A stretch of 64,000 nt of DNA from Limnohabitans sp. INBF002 (GCF_027924905.1 NZ_AP027055.1:1178001-1242000), one strand, 5' to 3'; counted from the first letter of the stretch, positions 9,015 to 19,727 are shown. Notes: a model not told the origin generated them from the sequence alone. A program made the numbers and translations.

Positions 9015-9668
9015 ATGACTGAAGAAACAACCACATCGACCAACCCGAGCACGACTGCTGGGGCCTTGTTGCGTCAACTCCGTGAAGACGCAGGGTTCAA
9101 GCTCGATGTGTTGGCGCAAGCCTTGCGCGTGTCGCCTGCCAAGCTAGAAGCCTTGGAGTCCGATCGCCTGGATGAACTGCCAGACGCCATGTTTGCCCGG
9201 GCCTTGACCTTGGCGGTGTGCCGTCAGTTGAAAACAGATGCCGCCCCCGTGTTGGCCTTGCTGCCTAGCCAAGATGTGTCGCGCTTGGCACCTAAGAACG
9301 AACGTGGTTTGGACTTTCCTTTGGATCGCCCCTCGTTTTTGCCGCAATCCAGTTTTTTGGCGGTGACCCGCTTGTTCACGCCAATGCGTTGGGCTGCCTT
9401 GGCCGTTTTGGTCTTGGCTTTGGTTTTGGGCTTGTGGCCTGAAATTCAATCGTTGTTGGTTTTCAAAGACGACTCTGCGGCGGGAACGGTGGTGGTGCCT
9501 GTGGCCTCGCCGGTCGTGGCGCTGCCTTCCGCAGAAGAAGTGGTGCCTGTGACCGAGGTCAAATCCAGCAACATGGTGGTCACCACGGTTCATTCAACGG
9601 CGGTGGCCGCACAAAACGCCAGTGCTGCAGCGCCCACCAGTGCACCAGGAGCGCCCGATGCCCGCTGA
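9015..9668 (+). CDS. RodZ-like helix-turn-helix membrane protein
   Basis: RodZ links the MreB cytoskeleton to the membrane to maintain rod shape. An N-terminal Cro/CI-type HTH (about residues 15-80: [20 protein letters not shown]) is followed by a single membrane helix at roughly 126-142. Only ~75 residues remain outside the membrane, rich in Val, Ala, Ser and Thr, so the usual beta-rich C-terminal domain (DUF4115) is absent and the 217-aa protein is short. The stop overlaps ispG by 11 bp. The genomic position matches rodZ. Confidence 0.75.
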   Translation: MTEETTTSTNPSTTAGALLRQLREDAGFKLDVLAQALRVSPAKLEALESDRLDELPDAMFARALTLAVCRQLKTDAAPVLALLPSQDVSRLAPKNERGLDFPLDRPSFLPQSSFLAVTRLFTPMRWAALAVLVLALVLGLWPEIQSLLVFKDDSAAGTVVVPVASPVVALPSAEEVVPVTEVKSSNMVVTTVHSTAVAAQNASAAAPTSAPGAPDAR

Positions 9669-10917
9669 CACCCATTTGCAAGGCATTGCCTTGTCGCAAC
9701 CCAAGGCGCGTCATAGCTTGCAAGCTCGTGTGGCATGGGGTGACCATGTGGTGACGGTGGGTGGCGACGCCCCCGTGCGCGTGCAGTCCATGACCAACAC
9801 CGACACGGTGGACGCGATTGGCACCGCCATCCAAATCAAAGAATTGGCCTTAGCTGGCTCGGAGCTGGTGCGCATCACGGTGAATACACCCGAAGCCGCA
9901 GCCGCTGTGCCTTATGTGCGTGAGCAGCTCGACAAAATGGGCATCAACGTGCCCTTGATTGGCGACTTTCACTACAACGGCCACCGTTTGTTGACCGAGT
10001 TTCCCGACTGCGCGCAAGCTTTGTCGAAGTACCGCATCAACCCCGGAAACGTGGGCAAGGGCGACAAGCACGACAAGCAGTTTGGCCAAATGATTGAAGC
10101 GGCGATGCGTTACAACAAAGCCGTGCGCATTGGTGTGAACTGGGGCAGCCTCGACCAAGAACTGCTGGCTAAGTTGATGGACGAAAACGCTTTGCGTGCC
10201 AAGCCTTTCGAGGCCAAGCAAGTGATGTACGAGGCCTTGATTACCTCCGCCATCGACTCTGCCAAGTTGGCCCAGAGCATGGGCATGTCGGCGAACCAAA
10301 TTTTGCTCAGCTGCAAAGTGAGCGGCGTGCAAGACTTGATCGCGGTGTATCGCGAGCTGGCCCAGCGCTGCAACTACCCCTTGCATTTGGGCCTGACCGA
10401 AGCCGGCATGGGCACCAAGGGCACGGTGGCGTCGGCCACGGCTTTGTCTATTCTTTTGCAAGAAGGCATTGGCGACACCATCCGTGTCTCGCTCACGCCG
10501 CAGCCCGGCGAGGCGCGTACGCAAGAGGTGGTGATTGCCTCTGAAATTCTGCAAGCTTTGGGCCTGCGAACCTTTGTGCCTAGCGTCACCGCTTGCCCCG
10601 GTTGCGGGCGTACCACCAGCACCACGTTCCAAGAAATGGCCAAGTCGATTGACGACTTTTTGCGCGCCCAAATGCCTGTGTGGCGCACCCAATACCCTGG
10701 CGTGGAAAACCTCAAAGTGGCCGTGATGGGTTGCATCGTCAATGGCCCTGGCGAGAGCAAGCACGCCGACATTGGCATCAGCTTGCCCGGCAGCGGTGAA
10801 GCACCTGCAGCGCCCGTGTTCATCGACGGCGAAAAAGCCATGACCTTGCGCGGCGACAACATCGCGCAAGAGTTCCACCAAATTGTTGAAACTTACATTG
10901 AAAAACGCTTCGGCTAA
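9658..10917 (+). CDS. ispG: 4-hydroxy-3-methylbut-2-en-1-yl diphosphate synthase IspG
   Basis: [4Fe-4S] enzyme of the methylerythritol phosphate pathway that turns MEcPP into HMBPP. The cluster ligands lie in [13 protein letters not shown] and the later [11 protein letters not shown] motif. I place the start at the ATG at 9658, which has AGGAG about 7 nt upstream and gives 419 aa. The frame is also open from 9622, but that would overlap the preceding gene by 47 bp. It overlaps the RodZ-like gene by 11 bp. Confidence 0.95.
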   Translation: MPADTHLQGIALSQPKARHSLQARVAWGDHVVTVGGDAPVRVQSMTNTDTVDAIGTAIQIKELALAGSELVRITVNTPEAAAAVPYVREQLDKMGINVPLIGDFHYNGHRLLTEFPDCAQALSKYRINPGNVGKGDKHDKQFGQMIEAAMRYNKAVRIGVNWGSLDQELLAKLMDENALRAKPFEAKQVMYEALITSAIDSAKLAQSMGMSANQILLSCKVSGVQDLIAVYRELAQRCNYPLHLGLTEAGMGTKGTVASATALSILLQEGIGDTIRVSLTPQPGEARTQEVVIASEILQALGLRTFVPSVTACPGCGRTTSTTFQEMAKSIDDFLRAQMPVWRTQYPGVENLKVAVMGCIVNGPGESKHADIGISLPGSGEAPAAPVFIDGEKAMTLRGDNIAQEFHQIVETYIEKRFG

Positions 10918-10951
10918 GCCTCAAGCGTGCTGAAGACTTCTGGATCGAAAC

Positions 10952-12325
10952 GTGACTTCTGAACTCACTCCAAACCACACGGCCGAGCCCGTGAAATCAA
11001 GCAAGCCCGTCAAGGCCCAAGCCCTCACTGCCGTCAAAGGCATGAACGACTTGTTGCCTCCAGCCTCCGCCCAATGGGAATGGCTGGAAGACAAAGTGCG
11101 CGGCTTGATGGCACGCCATGCCTACCGCAATCTGCGCACGCCCATCGTCGAACCCACCGCTTTGTTTGTGCGTGGCTTGGGCGAGGTGACCGACATTGTG
11201 GAAAAGGAGATGTACTCCTTTGAAGACCGTTTGAACGGCGAGCAACTCACGCTGCGCCCCGAAGCCACAGCAGGCGTGGTGCGTGCGGTGGTCGAGCACA
11301 ACATGCTCTACGACGGTGGCAAGCGCCTGTACTACATGGGCCCGATGTTCCGCCACGAGCGTCCCCAACGTGGCCGCTACCGCCAGTTCCACCAAATCGG
11401 CGCGGAGGCTTTGGGCTTTCCTGGCGCAGAGGTGGATGCCGAACTCATTTTGTTGGCCGCCACGCTCTGGCAAGAGCTGGGTTTGCAAGACGTGCGTTTG
11501 GAGCTCAACAGCTTGGGTCAGCCCAATGAACGCGCCGCGCACCGCACGGCCTTGATTGCGCACTTAGAAGCCCACGCCGATGTGCTGGATGAAGAAGCCA
11601 AGCGCCGCTTGCACAGCAACCCGCTGCGCATCTTGGACACCAAGAACCCAGCCATGCAAGCTGTGGTGGAAGCCGCGCCAAAGTTGATCGACTTTTTGGG
11701 CGAAGCCTCGCTGGCTCACTTCAACGCGGTCAAAGCCATTTTGGATGCCAGCGGTGTGGCCTACCGCATCAACCCGCGCTTGGTGCGTGGCATGGACTAC
11801 TACAACCTCACCGTGTTTGAGTTTGTGACCGACCGCTTGGGCTCGCAAGGCACCATCTGTGGCGGCGGCCGTTACGACTACCTGATCGAGCAAGTGGGTG
11901 GCAAGCCTGCACCCGCCGTGGGCTGGGCCTTGGGCGTCGAACGTGTGTTGGAGTTGCTCAAAGAGCAGGGCACGTTGCCAGAGGCCGTGGGACCTGATGT
12001 GTACGCCATCGTTCCCGATGCGGCGGCTTTGCCTATCGTGTTCAAAACCATCCAAACCCTGCGTGCGCAAGGCATGTCCGTGCAAATGCATGCGGGGGCA
12101 GGTGAAGGCATGGGCAGCATGAAATCGCAGTTCAAAAAGGCCGATGCCAGCGGCGCGCAATTTGCCCTCATCTTTGGTGGCGACGAGTTGGCCCGGGGCG
12201 AAGTCACCCTCAAGTCGCTGCGCGATGGCGCAGGTGCCCAAGAGGCCGTGCCCTTGGTGGACGTGACGACTCGCGTGGCCGATAAACTGGCGCAGAGCCT
12301 GGCCCAGAACCAAACCACGGTTTAA
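10952..12325 (+). CDS. hisS: Histidyl-tRNA synthetase
   Basis: Class II aminoacyl-tRNA synthetase charging tRNA-His. Motif 2 ([17 protein letters not shown]), the histidine-A loop [12 protein letters not shown], and motif 3 region ([11 protein letters not shown]) are all present, followed by the anticodon-binding domain. It starts at a GTG 34 bp after ispG. The first ~30 residues are a non-conserved extension before KGMNDLLPP. The ispG-hisS-yfgM-bamB order is conserved across proteobacteria. Confidence 0.97.
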   Translation: MTSELTPNHTAEPVKSSKPVKAQALTAVKGMNDLLPPASAQWEWLEDKVRGLMARHAYRNLRTPIVEPTALFVRGLGEVTDIVEKEMYSFEDRLNGEQLTLRPEATAGVVRAVVEHNMLYDGGKRLYYMGPMFRHERPQRGRYRQFHQIGAEALGFPGAEVDAELILLAATLWQELGLQDVRLELNSLGQPNERAAHRTALIAHLEAHADVLDEEAKRRLHSNPLRILDTKNPAMQAVVEAAPKLIDFLGEASLAHFNAVKAILDASGVAYRINPRLVRGMDYYNLTVFEFVTDRLGSQGTICGGGRYDYLIEQVGGKPAPAVGWALGVERVLELLKEQGTLPEAVGPDVYAIVPDAAALPIVFKTIQTLRAQGMSVQMHAGAGEGMGSMKSQFKKADASGAQFALIFGGDELARGEVTLKSLRDGAGAQEAVPLVDVTTRVADKLAQSLAQNQTTV

Positions 12326-12375
12326 ACAGACCGAGCCCTACAATTCGTTTACTTTTTAGTCAGACACACTACACC

Positions 12376-13047
12376 ATGGCATCTCATCTCGACCTCGAAG
12401 AACAAGAACAACTCGATGAGCTCAAGCACTTTTGGAAGCGCTGGGGCGACCTCATCACGTGGGTGCTGATTGCCGTTTTAGGTGGCTATGCCGCCTGGAT
12501 GGGTTGGCAGTCTTATTCGGCCAAGCAAGCCGTGCAATCTGCCGCTTTGTATGACACGGTGGAGCGTGCGGCCCTGAGCAATGACATGGCCTTGCTCGAC
12601 CGTTCTGTGACGGACATCAAAGATAAATTTGCCAGTACCACGTACGCACAACAAGCGGCCATGTTGGCCGCGCGCTTGTACCAAGACAAAGACCGCAAAG
12701 CCGATGCCAAAGCGCAACTCACATGGGTGATCGACAAAGCCAGCGACGAAGGCTACCAAGCCTTGGCCCGCCTGCGCTTGGCTGCCTTGTTGATCGATGA
12801 CAAAGCCTACGACGAGGCGCGCAAGCAACTCACTGCCAAAGCACCTGAAGCCTTCGCCCCCTTGATGGCCGACCGCTTGGGCGACTTGGCCATGTTGCAA
12901 GCGCAACCCGCTGAAGCCGTTCAACACTACAAAAATGCGTGGAAAGGCTTTGAGCCCAATGCCGAGTACCGCCGTTTGGTGGCGGTGAAGTTGGCGGCCT
13001 TGGGTGCTGACCCTGAAGAAACACCTGCTGTGGAGAGCAAAAAGTGA
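12376..13047 (+). CDS. yfgM: YfgM-type ancillary SecYEG translocon protein (TPR)
   Basis: Inner-membrane protein that in E. coli associates with SecYEG and periplasmic chaperones. A short cytoplasmic N terminus (HLDLEEQEQLDELKHFWKRW) precedes one membrane helix at about residues 25-43, then TPR-like helices rich in Ala. The 223-aa length is typical. It overlaps bamB by 4 nt (GTGA), in the conserved hisS-yfgM-bamB-der order. Confidence 0.9.
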   Translation: MASHLDLEEQEQLDELKHFWKRWGDLITWVLIAVLGGYAAWMGWQSYSAKQAVQSAALYDTVERAALSNDMALLDRSVTDIKDKFASTTYAQQAAMLAARLYQDKDRKADAKAQLTWVIDKASDEGYQALARLRLAALLIDDKAYDEARKQLTAKAPEAFAPLMADRLGDLAMLQAQPAEAVQHYKNAWKGFEPNAEYRRLVAVKLAALGADPEETPAVESKK

Positions 13048-14180
13048 ACACAACAACGCCTAGCTGGACCCACCTGTTGCGCTTGAGCCTAGCGGGCGTG
13101 TGCGTGGCCTTGGCCGCTTGCTCTGGACCCTCGCGCCCCAAACCTACCGAAATTCCGGGCGTGCCTGTGTTGCAAGACGTGCGCACCAGCTGGACAGCGA
13201 ATGTGGGCAAGGTGGATTTCCCCTTGGTCGTGTCAGCCCGTGAAGACCGCATTGCTTTGGCCAATAGCCAAGGTGTGGTGGCGGTGCTGGACGCAGCGAC
13301 AGGCAAAGACATTTGGCGCCTGAAGCTGGACCAAGCCATCGCCGCAGGCGTGGGCAGCGATGGCCAACAAGTAGCCGTGGTGACGCGTAGCAATGAATTG
13401 GTCGTTTTGCGAGATGGCCAAGTGCAGTGGCGCAAGCGCTTGCCCGCGCAGTCGTTCACCGCACCTTTGGTCGCTGGTGCGCGCGTATTTGTGTTGACCG
13501 CCGACCGTTCTGTCATTGCCTTTGACGGTGCAACAGGCCATCAAATTTGGACACAGCAACGCCCGGGTGAGCCCTTGGTGCTCAAGCAAGCCGGCGTGAT
13601 GCTGGCATTTAAAAACACGTTGTTGGTCGGTTTGTCTGGCCGTTTGTCAGGTCTTGACCCGAACACTGGCGTGATTCGCTGGGAATCTGCCATTGCCACA
13701 CCACGTGGCACCAATGATGTGGAACGCTTGGTTGACTTGGTCAGCCCCTTTGACCGCGTCGGTGATGTGGTGTGTGTGCGTGCCTTCCAGGCTGCAGTTG
13801 GGTGTGTGAACGCCGAACGCGGACAGGGCGTGTGGACACGCCCCTCGGCGGGTGAAATGGGGGTGAGCGGCAACGACACAGTGCTGATTGCACCTTTGTC
13901 CAACGGCGTGGTGCAGGCATGGAGCCGAAGCACCGGTGAACGCCTGTGGGAAACAGAGCGTCTGAAATACCGCATCTTGAGCGCACCTCTGGTCACGCCG
14001 CGTGGCGTGTTGCTGGCGGATAACGGTGGATGGTTGTACCTTCTGTCGTTGGCCGATGGCGCGTTGCTCAACCGCATCAAGCTCGACACCGAAGAATTGG
14101 CAACCGCCCCTGTGTTTGCAGGTGGGCGCTATGTGGTGGTCACACGCGAAGGTCGCGTGACTGGCCTCCAAATCCCGTAA
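13044..14180 (+). CDS. bamB: Outer membrane assembly lipoprotein BamB
   Basis: Beta-propeller scaffold lipoprotein of the BAM complex. The signal peptide ends in LAAC (C26). The rest contains repeated PQQ/WD-like blades (for example LDAATGKDIWRLKLD, FDGATGHQIWTQ, LDPNTGVIRWESA, and GWLYLLSLADGALL). The GTG start overlaps the yfgM stop. Together with bamD at 2703 the window holds two BAM components in different operons. Confidence 0.95.
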   Translation: MNTTTPSWTHLLRLSLAGVCVALAACSGPSRPKPTEIPGVPVLQDVRTSWTANVGKVDFPLVVSAREDRIALANSQGVVAVLDAATGKDIWRLKLDQAIAAGVGSDGQQVAVVTRSNELVVLRDGQVQWRKRLPAQSFTAPLVAGARVFVLTADRSVIAFDGATGHQIWTQQRPGEPLVLKQAGVMLAFKNTLLVGLSGRLSGLDPNTGVIRWESAIATPRGTNDVERLVDLVSPFDRVGDVVCVRAFQAAVGCVNAERGQGVWTRPSAGEMGVSGNDTVLIAPLSNGVVQAWSRSTGERLWETERLKYRILSAPLVTPRGVLLADNGGWLYLLSLADGALLNRIKLDTEELATAPVFAGGRYVVVTREGRVTGLQIP

Positions 14181-14203
14181 TTGGGAAGTTAAAGGACTAA
14201 GTT

Positions 14204-15544
14204 TTGAAACCCGTATTGGCCCTGGTGGGCCGCCCCAACGTCGGCAAGTCCACGTTGTTTAACCGCTTGACCAAATCGCGTGACGCCATCGTGGCCGACT
14301 TCGCGGGTCTGACGCGCGACCGTCACTACGGTAATGCCCGTTTTGACAAGCACGAATTCATCGTCATCGACACCGGTGGTTTTGAACCCACTGCTGACAA
14401 TGGCATCTACAAAGAGATGGCCCGTCAAACCCAGCAAGCCGTGGCCGAAGCCGACGTGGTGGTGTTTGTGGTGGATGCCCGTGGCGGTATTTCGGCCCAA
14501 GACCACGACATCGCCAACTACCTGCGTCGCTTGGGCAAGCCCACGATTTTGGTGGCCAACAAAGCCGAGGGCATGAAAGAGGGCGCTCAGTTGGTGGAGT
14601 TCTACGAGCTGGGCTTGGGCGAAGTGTTGCCCGTGTCTGCCTCGCATGGCCAAGGCATTCGCGACATGATGGCGCAAGCCTTGGCGCCGCTGAATTTGGC
14701 CGACCCAGACGAAGAAGACGCCAATGCCGACGACGGCATCATCAAGTTGGCCGTGGCCGGTCGCCCCAACGTGGGCAAATCCACCCTCATCAACACTTGG
14801 TTGGGCGAAGAGCGCTTGGTGGCGTTTGACATGCCTGGCACCACGCGTGACGCCATCAGCGTGCCGTTCGAGCGCAACGGCCAGATGTTTGAACTCATCG
14901 ACACGGCTGGTTTGCGTCGCAAAGGCAAGGTGTTTGAAGCCATCGAGAAGTTCTCGGTGGTCAAAACCCTGCAAGCCATTGAATCGGCCAATGTGGTACT
15001 GCTCTTGCTCGACGCCACCCAAGGCGTGACCGACCAAGACGCACACATCGCCGGCTACATCTTGGAAAGCGGCCGTGCTGTGGTGGTGGCTGTGAACAAA
15101 TGGGATGCCGTGGATTCCTACCAGCGCGAACTGTTGATGCGCTCGATTGAGACGCGTTTGCCGTTCTTGAAGTTTGCGGCCATGCACTTCATCTCGGCCA
15201 AGAAACGCCAAGGCTTGGGCCCACTGTGGGGCGCCATCGCGCAGGCCCATAAGGCCGCCATGTGCAAGATGCCAACGCCTTTGCTGACCCGTTTGTTGCT
15301 GGAAGCCGTGCAGTTTCAGTCGCCTCAGCGCGGCGGTATGTACCGTCCCAAGCTGCGTTATGCCCACCAAGGTGGCATGAACCCGCCCATCATCGTGATT
15401 CACGGCAACTCGCTGGAGCATGTGACCGAAACCTACAAACGGTTCTTGGAAGGGCGCTTCCGCAAGGCCTTTAATTTGGAAGGTACCCCCTTGCGAATTG
15501 AGATGAAGACCTCAAGTAACCCTTACGCAGGCAAAGACGACTGA
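14204..15544 (+). CDS. der: Ribosome biogenesis GTPase Der (EngA)
   Basis: Double-GTPase needed for 50S subunit maturation. Two G domains are visible: [12 protein letters not shown] near the N terminus and [12 protein letters not shown] near residue 186, each with its own DTGG/DTAG and NKxD motif, then a KH-like C-terminal domain ([14 protein letters not shown]). Start is a TTG with AAAGGA upstream. The 446-aa length is normal. Directly follows bamB, as in most proteobacteria. Confidence 0.97.
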   Translation: MKPVLALVGRPNVGKSTLFNRLTKSRDAIVADFAGLTRDRHYGNARFDKHEFIVIDTGGFEPTADNGIYKEMARQTQQAVAEADVVVFVVDARGGISAQDHDIANYLRRLGKPTILVANKAEGMKEGAQLVEFYELGLGEVLPVSASHGQGIRDMMAQALAPLNLADPDEEDANADDGIIKLAVAGRPNVGKSTLINTWLGEERLVAFDMPGTTRDAISVPFERNGQMFELIDTAGLRRKGKVFEAIEKFSVVKTLQAIESANVVLLLLDATQGVTDQDAHIAGYILESGRAVVVAVNKWDAVDSYQRELLMRSIETRLPFLKFAAMHFISAKKRQGLGPLWGAIAQAHKAAMCKMPTPLLTRLLLEAVQFQSPQRGGMYRPKLRYAHQGGMNPPIIVIHGNSLEHVTETYKRFLEGRFRKAFNLEGTPLRIEMKTSSNPYAGKDD

Positions 15545-15569
15545 GCCACAAAGCCTTCGGGCTCTGTGG
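15543..15569 (+). terminator. Hairpin at the end of der / leader of hfq
   Basis: CCACA-A-AGCC pairs with GGCT-C-TGTGG around TTCG, nine pairs with one mismatch. There is no T-run, so it may partly terminate der or shape the hfq leader; Hfq is known to autoregulate through its leader in other bacteria. Confidence 0.35.
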
Positions 15570-15611
15570 TAACGTGGGATTTCTTTCAACTACACAGACA
15601 CGGAAAATATC

Positions 15612-15878
15612 GTGAACACCGACAACTCAAAGAACAAAGGCCAACTGTTGCAAGACCCATTTTTGAACATCCTGCGCCGCGAGCATGTGCCCGTATCCAT
15701 TTATTTGGTCAACGGCATCAAGCTGCAAGGCCAAATTGAATCGTTTGACCAATACGTCGTGTTGCTGCGCAACACCGTGACGCAAATGGTCTACAAGCAC
15801 GCCATCTCGACCATCGTGCCGGGCCGTGCTGTCAACTTCAACCCCACCGACGGCACAGGCAGTTCGCCTGAAGTCTGA
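15612..15878 (+). CDS. hfq: RNA chaperone Hfq
   Basis: Sm-like hexameric RNA chaperone that pairs small RNAs with mRNAs. The core has [20 protein letters not shown] and [12 protein letters not shown], the Sm1 and Sm2 motifs including the KH distal/proximal-site residues. The short C-terminal tail (about 10 residues) is typical of betaproteobacteria. It begins with GTG. A strong terminator follows, so hfq is expected to give a short transcript separate from hflX. Confidence 0.97.
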   Translation: MNTDNSKNKGQLLQDPFLNILRREHVPVSIYLVNGIKLQGQIESFDQYVVLLRNTVTQMVYKHAISTIVPGRAVNFNPTDGTGSSPEV

Positions 15879-15893
15879 GCTTGAATGCTCTGC

Positions 15894-15921
15894 AAAAAGG
15901 GCTGTTTCAGCCCTTTTTTTA
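15894..15921 (+). terminator. Rho-independent terminator after hfq
   Basis: AAAAGGGCTG pairs perfectly with CAGCCCTTTT around a TTT loop and runs into a T7 tract. It separates hfq from hflX 40 bp further on. Confidence 0.9.
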
Positions 15922-15960
15922 CGTCTCACTTTTTACGTTTCACCTTTTTAGATAGATCGC

Positions 15961-17124
15961 TTGAACGACACACCTCAAAAAACCGCCGGCGCCACCATTT
16001 TGGTGGGGGTCGATTTCGGCTTGCCACATTTCGATGGCGAGCTAGAAGAACTCGGCCTGTTGGCCGAAACCGCGGGCTTAAAGCCTGTGGCGCGCGTCAC
16101 CTGTAAACGCAAAGCGCCTGATGCCGCGCTGTTTGTGGGCAGTGGCAAAGCCGATGAAATCAAAGAGCTGGCCCTCATGCACGGCGCCACCGAGATTTTG
16201 TTTGACCAATCGCTCAGCCCCGCGCAGCAGCGCAACCTAGAACGCCACATGGGCGTGGCGGTGAACGACCGCACCTTGCTGATTTTGGAAATCTTCGCCC
16301 AACGCGCGCGCAGCCACGAAGGCAAGTTGCAAGTCGAGCTGGCCAAGCTGCAATACCTCAGCACGCGCTTGGTGCGACGTTGGTCGCACTTGGAGCGTCA
16401 AAGCGGCGGTATCGGCATGCGCGGTGGCCCCGGTGAAACCCAGATTGAGCTGGACCGCCGCATGATCAATGACTCGATCAAACGCACCAAAGAGCGTTTG
16501 GACAAGGTCAAAAAGCAGCGCAGCACCCAGCGCCGCCAGCGCAACCGCCGTGACGCCTTCACCATTTCGCTGGTGGGCTACACCAACGCGGGCAAATCGA
16601 CGCTGTTCAATGCCTTGGTCAAAGCGCGTGCCTACGCCGCCGATCAGCTGTTTGCCACGCTCGACACGACCACACGTCAGCTGTATTTGGGCAATGCCGA
16701 TGGCACGGGCCGCTCGGTGTCGTTGTCAGACACGGTGGGCTTCATCCGTGACTTGCCGCACGGTTTGATCGATGCCTTCCAAGCTACCTTGCAAGAGGCG
16801 TCCGATGCCACGCTGTTGATGCATGTGGTGGATGCGTCCAACCCGAATTACCCCGAACAAATGGACGAGGTGCGAAAGGTCTTGGCCGAGATTGGCGCCG
16901 CCGGTGTGCCGCAGGTCTTGGTGTTCAACAAGCTCGACGCCATGAGCCCCGAGACGCGCCCGATGCAGCTGCAAGACCATTACACGGTCGATGGTCAGAG
17001 CGTGCCGCGTTTCTTTGTGAGCGCCCAAACAGGCGAGGGCTTGGCCGCTTTGCGTGAGTTTTTGGCACAGGAAGCACTGGCGACGATGCCCGAAGACCAT
17101 GCAAATACGCAGGAATTGGAATGA
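15961..17124 (+). CDS. hflX: Ribosome-associated GTPase HflX
   Basis: GTPase that splits stalled or heat-damaged 70S ribosomes. The N-terminal HflX domain is followed by a coiled helix and a G domain with LVGYTNAGKSTLFN (G1), SDTVGFIRDLP (G3) and FNKLD (G4). A glycine-rich GGIGMRGGPGETQ loop is characteristic. The TTG start follows the hfq terminator. Length 387 aa is usual. Position before hflK-hflC is conserved. Confidence 0.96.
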   Translation: MNDTPQKTAGATILVGVDFGLPHFDGELEELGLLAETAGLKPVARVTCKRKAPDAALFVGSGKADEIKELALMHGATEILFDQSLSPAQQRNLERHMGVAVNDRTLLILEIFAQRARSHEGKLQVELAKLQYLSTRLVRRWSHLERQSGGIGMRGGPGETQIELDRRMINDSIKRTKERLDKVKKQRSTQRRQRNRRDAFTISLVGYTNAGKSTLFNALVKARAYAADQLFATLDTTTRQLYLGNADGTGRSVSLSDTVGFIRDLPHGLIDAFQATLQEASDATLLMHVVDASNPNYPEQMDEVRKVLAEIGAAGVPQVLVFNKLDAMSPETRPMQLQDHYTVDGQSVPRFFVSAQTGEGLAALREFLAQEALATMPEDHANTQELE

Positions 17125-17171
17125 GGCCTGAATCCTTAGGCACAATCGAATACTTCAGAGAAAAAACAACG

Positions 17172-18548
17172 ATGCGCATGAACTTCAACACCCACACGGT
17201 CAGCCCCAAATCTTGGCGCACGCGACTGCTCGGCATGTTCAACCTCAACGATGGCCGCTGGGGCCGCGACAAAGACGGCAACCCCACGTTTGACCCCAAC
17301 GGCAGTCAAGCCATCCCACCTTCCAGCGAAGAGAAAAAGCCACAAGAAGAATCCAAACGTCCACCTGCAGGTGCAGGTGGCCCGCCCGATTTGGATGAAC
17401 TGTGGCGCGACTTCAATGCCAAGCTCGCGGGTTTGTTTGGCAATAAAAAGGGTGGCTCAGAACCGCCTAGCAACAACGGTGGACCAACTGGCCCCGATTT
17501 CAAAGTTGCGCGTTTTGGCATTGGCGTGATCGGCGCGGTCGTGCTGGCCATTTGGTTGTCGACAGGCTTCTTCATCGTGCAAGAAGGTCAACAAGCGGTG
17601 ATTACCCAGTTTGGTCGTTACCACGCCACCGTGGGTGCCGGTTTCAACTGGCGTTTGCCTTACCCATTCCAGCGCCAAGAATTGGTGTTTGTGACGCAAA
17701 TTCGCTCAGTCGATGTGGGCCGTGACAACATTGTCAAATCCACGGGCTTGCGCGAGTCGGCCATGTTGACCGAAGACGAAAACATCCTCGAAATCAAATT
17801 TGCCGTGCAATACCGTTTGACTGACGCACGCGCTTATTTGTTTGAAACCAAGAACCCCACCGACACCGTGGTGCAAGCTGCCGAAACAGCGGTGCGCGAA
17901 GTGGTCGGCAAGATGAAGATGGACGCAGCCATGTCCGAAGAGCGTGACCAAATTGGTCCACGCATTCGCACCATCATGCAAGCCATCTTGGACCAATACA
18001 AAGTGGGTGTCGAAGTGGTCGGCATCAACTTGCAACAAGGTGGCGTGCGCCCCCCCGAGCAAGTGCAAGCTGCATTTGACGACGTGCTTAAAGCGGGTCA
18101 AGAACGCGAACGCGCCAAGAACGAAGCCGAAGCCTATGCCAACGACGTGGTCCCACGTGCTGTGGGTGCAGCTTCGCGTTTGAAGCAAGAAGCTGATGGT
18201 TACAAAGCCCGCATCGTGGCGCAAGCTGAAGGCGATGCACAACGCTTCAAGTCCTTGGTGGGCGAGTACCAAAAGGCACCGCAAGTCATGCGCGACCGTT
18301 TGTACATCGACGCCATGCAGCAGATTTACAGCAACACCACCAAGGTGTTGGTGGACACCAAGCAAGGTTCGAACTTGCTCTACCTGCCGCTGGACAAAAT
18401 CATTCAACAAAGCAGTCAAGCGAATGGTGCATCGCCTGCGGCTCCCGCTGACGCGACGCACAACACGGCAAACACGACCACCAACCCAGCGCCTGCGGCC
18501 GATGCCCGCGCACGCGATGGCCGCTCACGCGACCGTGACGGCCGTTGA
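17172..18548 (+). CDS. hflK: FtsH protease modulator HflK
   Basis: SPFH/prohibitin-family membrane protein that with HflC forms a cage around FtsH and controls its access to membrane substrates. A proline-rich cytoplasmic N terminus is followed by one membrane helix at about residues 114-135, the SPFH domain and a long helical stretch rich in Ala and Glu. I prefer the ATG at 17172 (MRMNFNTHT); the frame is open from an ATG at 17121 overlapping hflX, which cannot be excluded. The last ~50 residues are low complexity. Confidence 0.93.
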   Translation: MRMNFNTHTVSPKSWRTRLLGMFNLNDGRWGRDKDGNPTFDPNGSQAIPPSSEEKKPQEESKRPPAGAGGPPDLDELWRDFNAKLAGLFGNKKGGSEPPSNNGGPTGPDFKVARFGIGVIGAVVLAIWLSTGFFIVQEGQQAVITQFGRYHATVGAGFNWRLPYPFQRQELVFVTQIRSVDVGRDNIVKSTGLRESAMLTEDENILEIKFAVQYRLTDARAYLFETKNPTDTVVQAAETAVREVVGKMKMDAAMSEERDQIGPRIRTIMQAILDQYKVGVEVVGINLQQGGVRPPEQVQAAFDDVLKAGQERERAKNEAEAYANDVVPRAVGAASRLKQEADGYKARIVAQAEGDAQRFKSLVGEYQKAPQVMRDRLYIDAMQQIYSNTTKVLVDTKQGSNLLYLPLDKIIQQSSQANGASPAAPADATHNTANTTTNPAPAADARARDGRSRDRDGR

Positions 18549-18562
18549 TAGGGGACACGAAC

Positions 18563-19471
18563 ATGCAAACGAACAAAATCGGTTTTTATATTTCCTCCGC
18601 CTTCGTGGCTTTGGCGCTGCTCAGCTCCACCCTGTTTGTGGTGGACCAACGCCAGTTTGGCGTGGTGTATTCCTTCGGCCAAATCAAGAGCGTCATCACT
18701 GAGCCTGGCTTGAACATCAAGCTGCCGCCACCGTTCCAAAACGTGAGCTACATCGACAAGCGTTTGCTCACGCTGGATAACGCTGACACCGAGCCCATGC
18801 TCACCGCTGAAAAGCAACGCGTGGTGATTGACTGGTATGCCCGTTGGCGCATCACGGACCCATCGCAATACATCCGTAACGTGGGTCTGGACGAAAACGC
18901 AGGCGCGGTGCAACTCGCCCGTGTGGTGCGCAACGCGTTCCAAGAAGAAATCAACAAGCGCACCGTGAAAGAGCTGCTCTCACTCAAACGCGAAGAGCTC
19001 TTGAGCGACGTCAAGCGCGAGGTGCTGGCGGCTGTCAAAGGTGCCAAGCCTTGGGGGGTGGACGTGATTGACGTGCGCATCACTCGCGCCGACTACGTGG
19101 ATGCGATCACCGAATCGGTGTACCGCCGCATGGAAGCCGAGCGCAAGCGCGTGGCCAATGAGCTGCGTTCCACCGGCGCTGCTGAAGGCGAAAAAATCCG
19201 CGCAGACGCTGACCGCCAACGCGAAGTGACCGTGGCCAATGCCTACCGTGAAGCGCAAAAAATCAAAGGCGAGGGCGATGCCGAAGCCGCGCGTTTGTAT
19301 GCCGATTCGTTTGGCCGCGACGCCAACTTCGCCCAGTTCTACCGCAGCTTAGAAGCCTACAAAACCACGTTCAGCAAAAAGAGCGATGTGATGGTGGTCG
19401 ATCCATCCAGCGACTTCTTCAAAGCCCTGCGTGGCAGCGGTGGCGGCAGCGCCCCAGCGCCTAAGAAGTAA
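18563..19471 (+). CDS. hflC: FtsH protease modulator HflC
   Basis: Partner of HflK in the HflKC complex. One N-terminal membrane helix (about residues 5-25) precedes the SPFH domain (FVVDQRQFGVVYSFGQIK) and a long helical region (GEGDAEAARLYADSFGRD). ATG at 18563 has GGGGA upstream. A TTG at 18545 overlapping the hflK stop would add 6 residues and is less likely. Length about 302 aa is typical. Confidence 0.95.
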   Translation: MQTNKIGFYISSAFVALALLSSTLFVVDQRQFGVVYSFGQIKSVITEPGLNIKLPPPFQNVSYIDKRLLTLDNADTEPMLTAEKQRVVIDWYARWRITDPSQYIRNVGLDENAGAVQLARVVRNAFQEEINKRTVKELLSLKREELLSDVKREVLAAVKGAKPWGVDVIDVRITRADYVDAITESVYRRMEAERKRVANELRSTGAAEGEKIRADADRQREVTVANAYREAQKIKGEGDAEAARLYADSFGRDANFAQFYRSLEAYKTTFSKKSDVMVVDPSSDFFKALRGSGGGSAPAPKK

Positions 19472-19483
19472 CAGGCCCCTCGT

Positions 19484-19678
19484 ATGAGCTTAGACGGCGA
19501 TACGCTGTGGGTCGCGTTCGGGTTGATGCTCATTTTTGAAGGCATCTTCCCGTTCGTGTCGCCTCACGGTTGGCGCGACAAAATGGCCCAACTCATGGTG
19601 TTGGAAGACGGTCAAATCCGCTTTTTCGGCCTGGTCTGCGTTGTGGTCGGTCTTTTGATGCTCTGGTGGCTGGGTTGA
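19484..19678 (+). CDS. DUF2065 (YjeT-like) small membrane protein
   Basis: A 64-aa protein with two hydrophobic helices (about residues 6-24 and 46-62) and the conserved GLMLIFEGIFPF and WRDKMAQL segments of the DUF2065 family. It lies 12 bp after hflC, exactly where this small gene of unknown function is normally found in proteobacteria, suggesting a link to HflKC/FtsH membrane quality control. Confidence 0.88.
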   Translation: MSLDGDTLWVAFGLMLIFEGIFPFVSPHGWRDKMAQLMVLEDGQIRFFGLVCVVVGLLMLWWLG

Positions 19679-19727
19679 GGGCGTTTAGCCCTGTAAAATC
19701 TCGGTTTTAACAGCCTCCCTTAATTAC

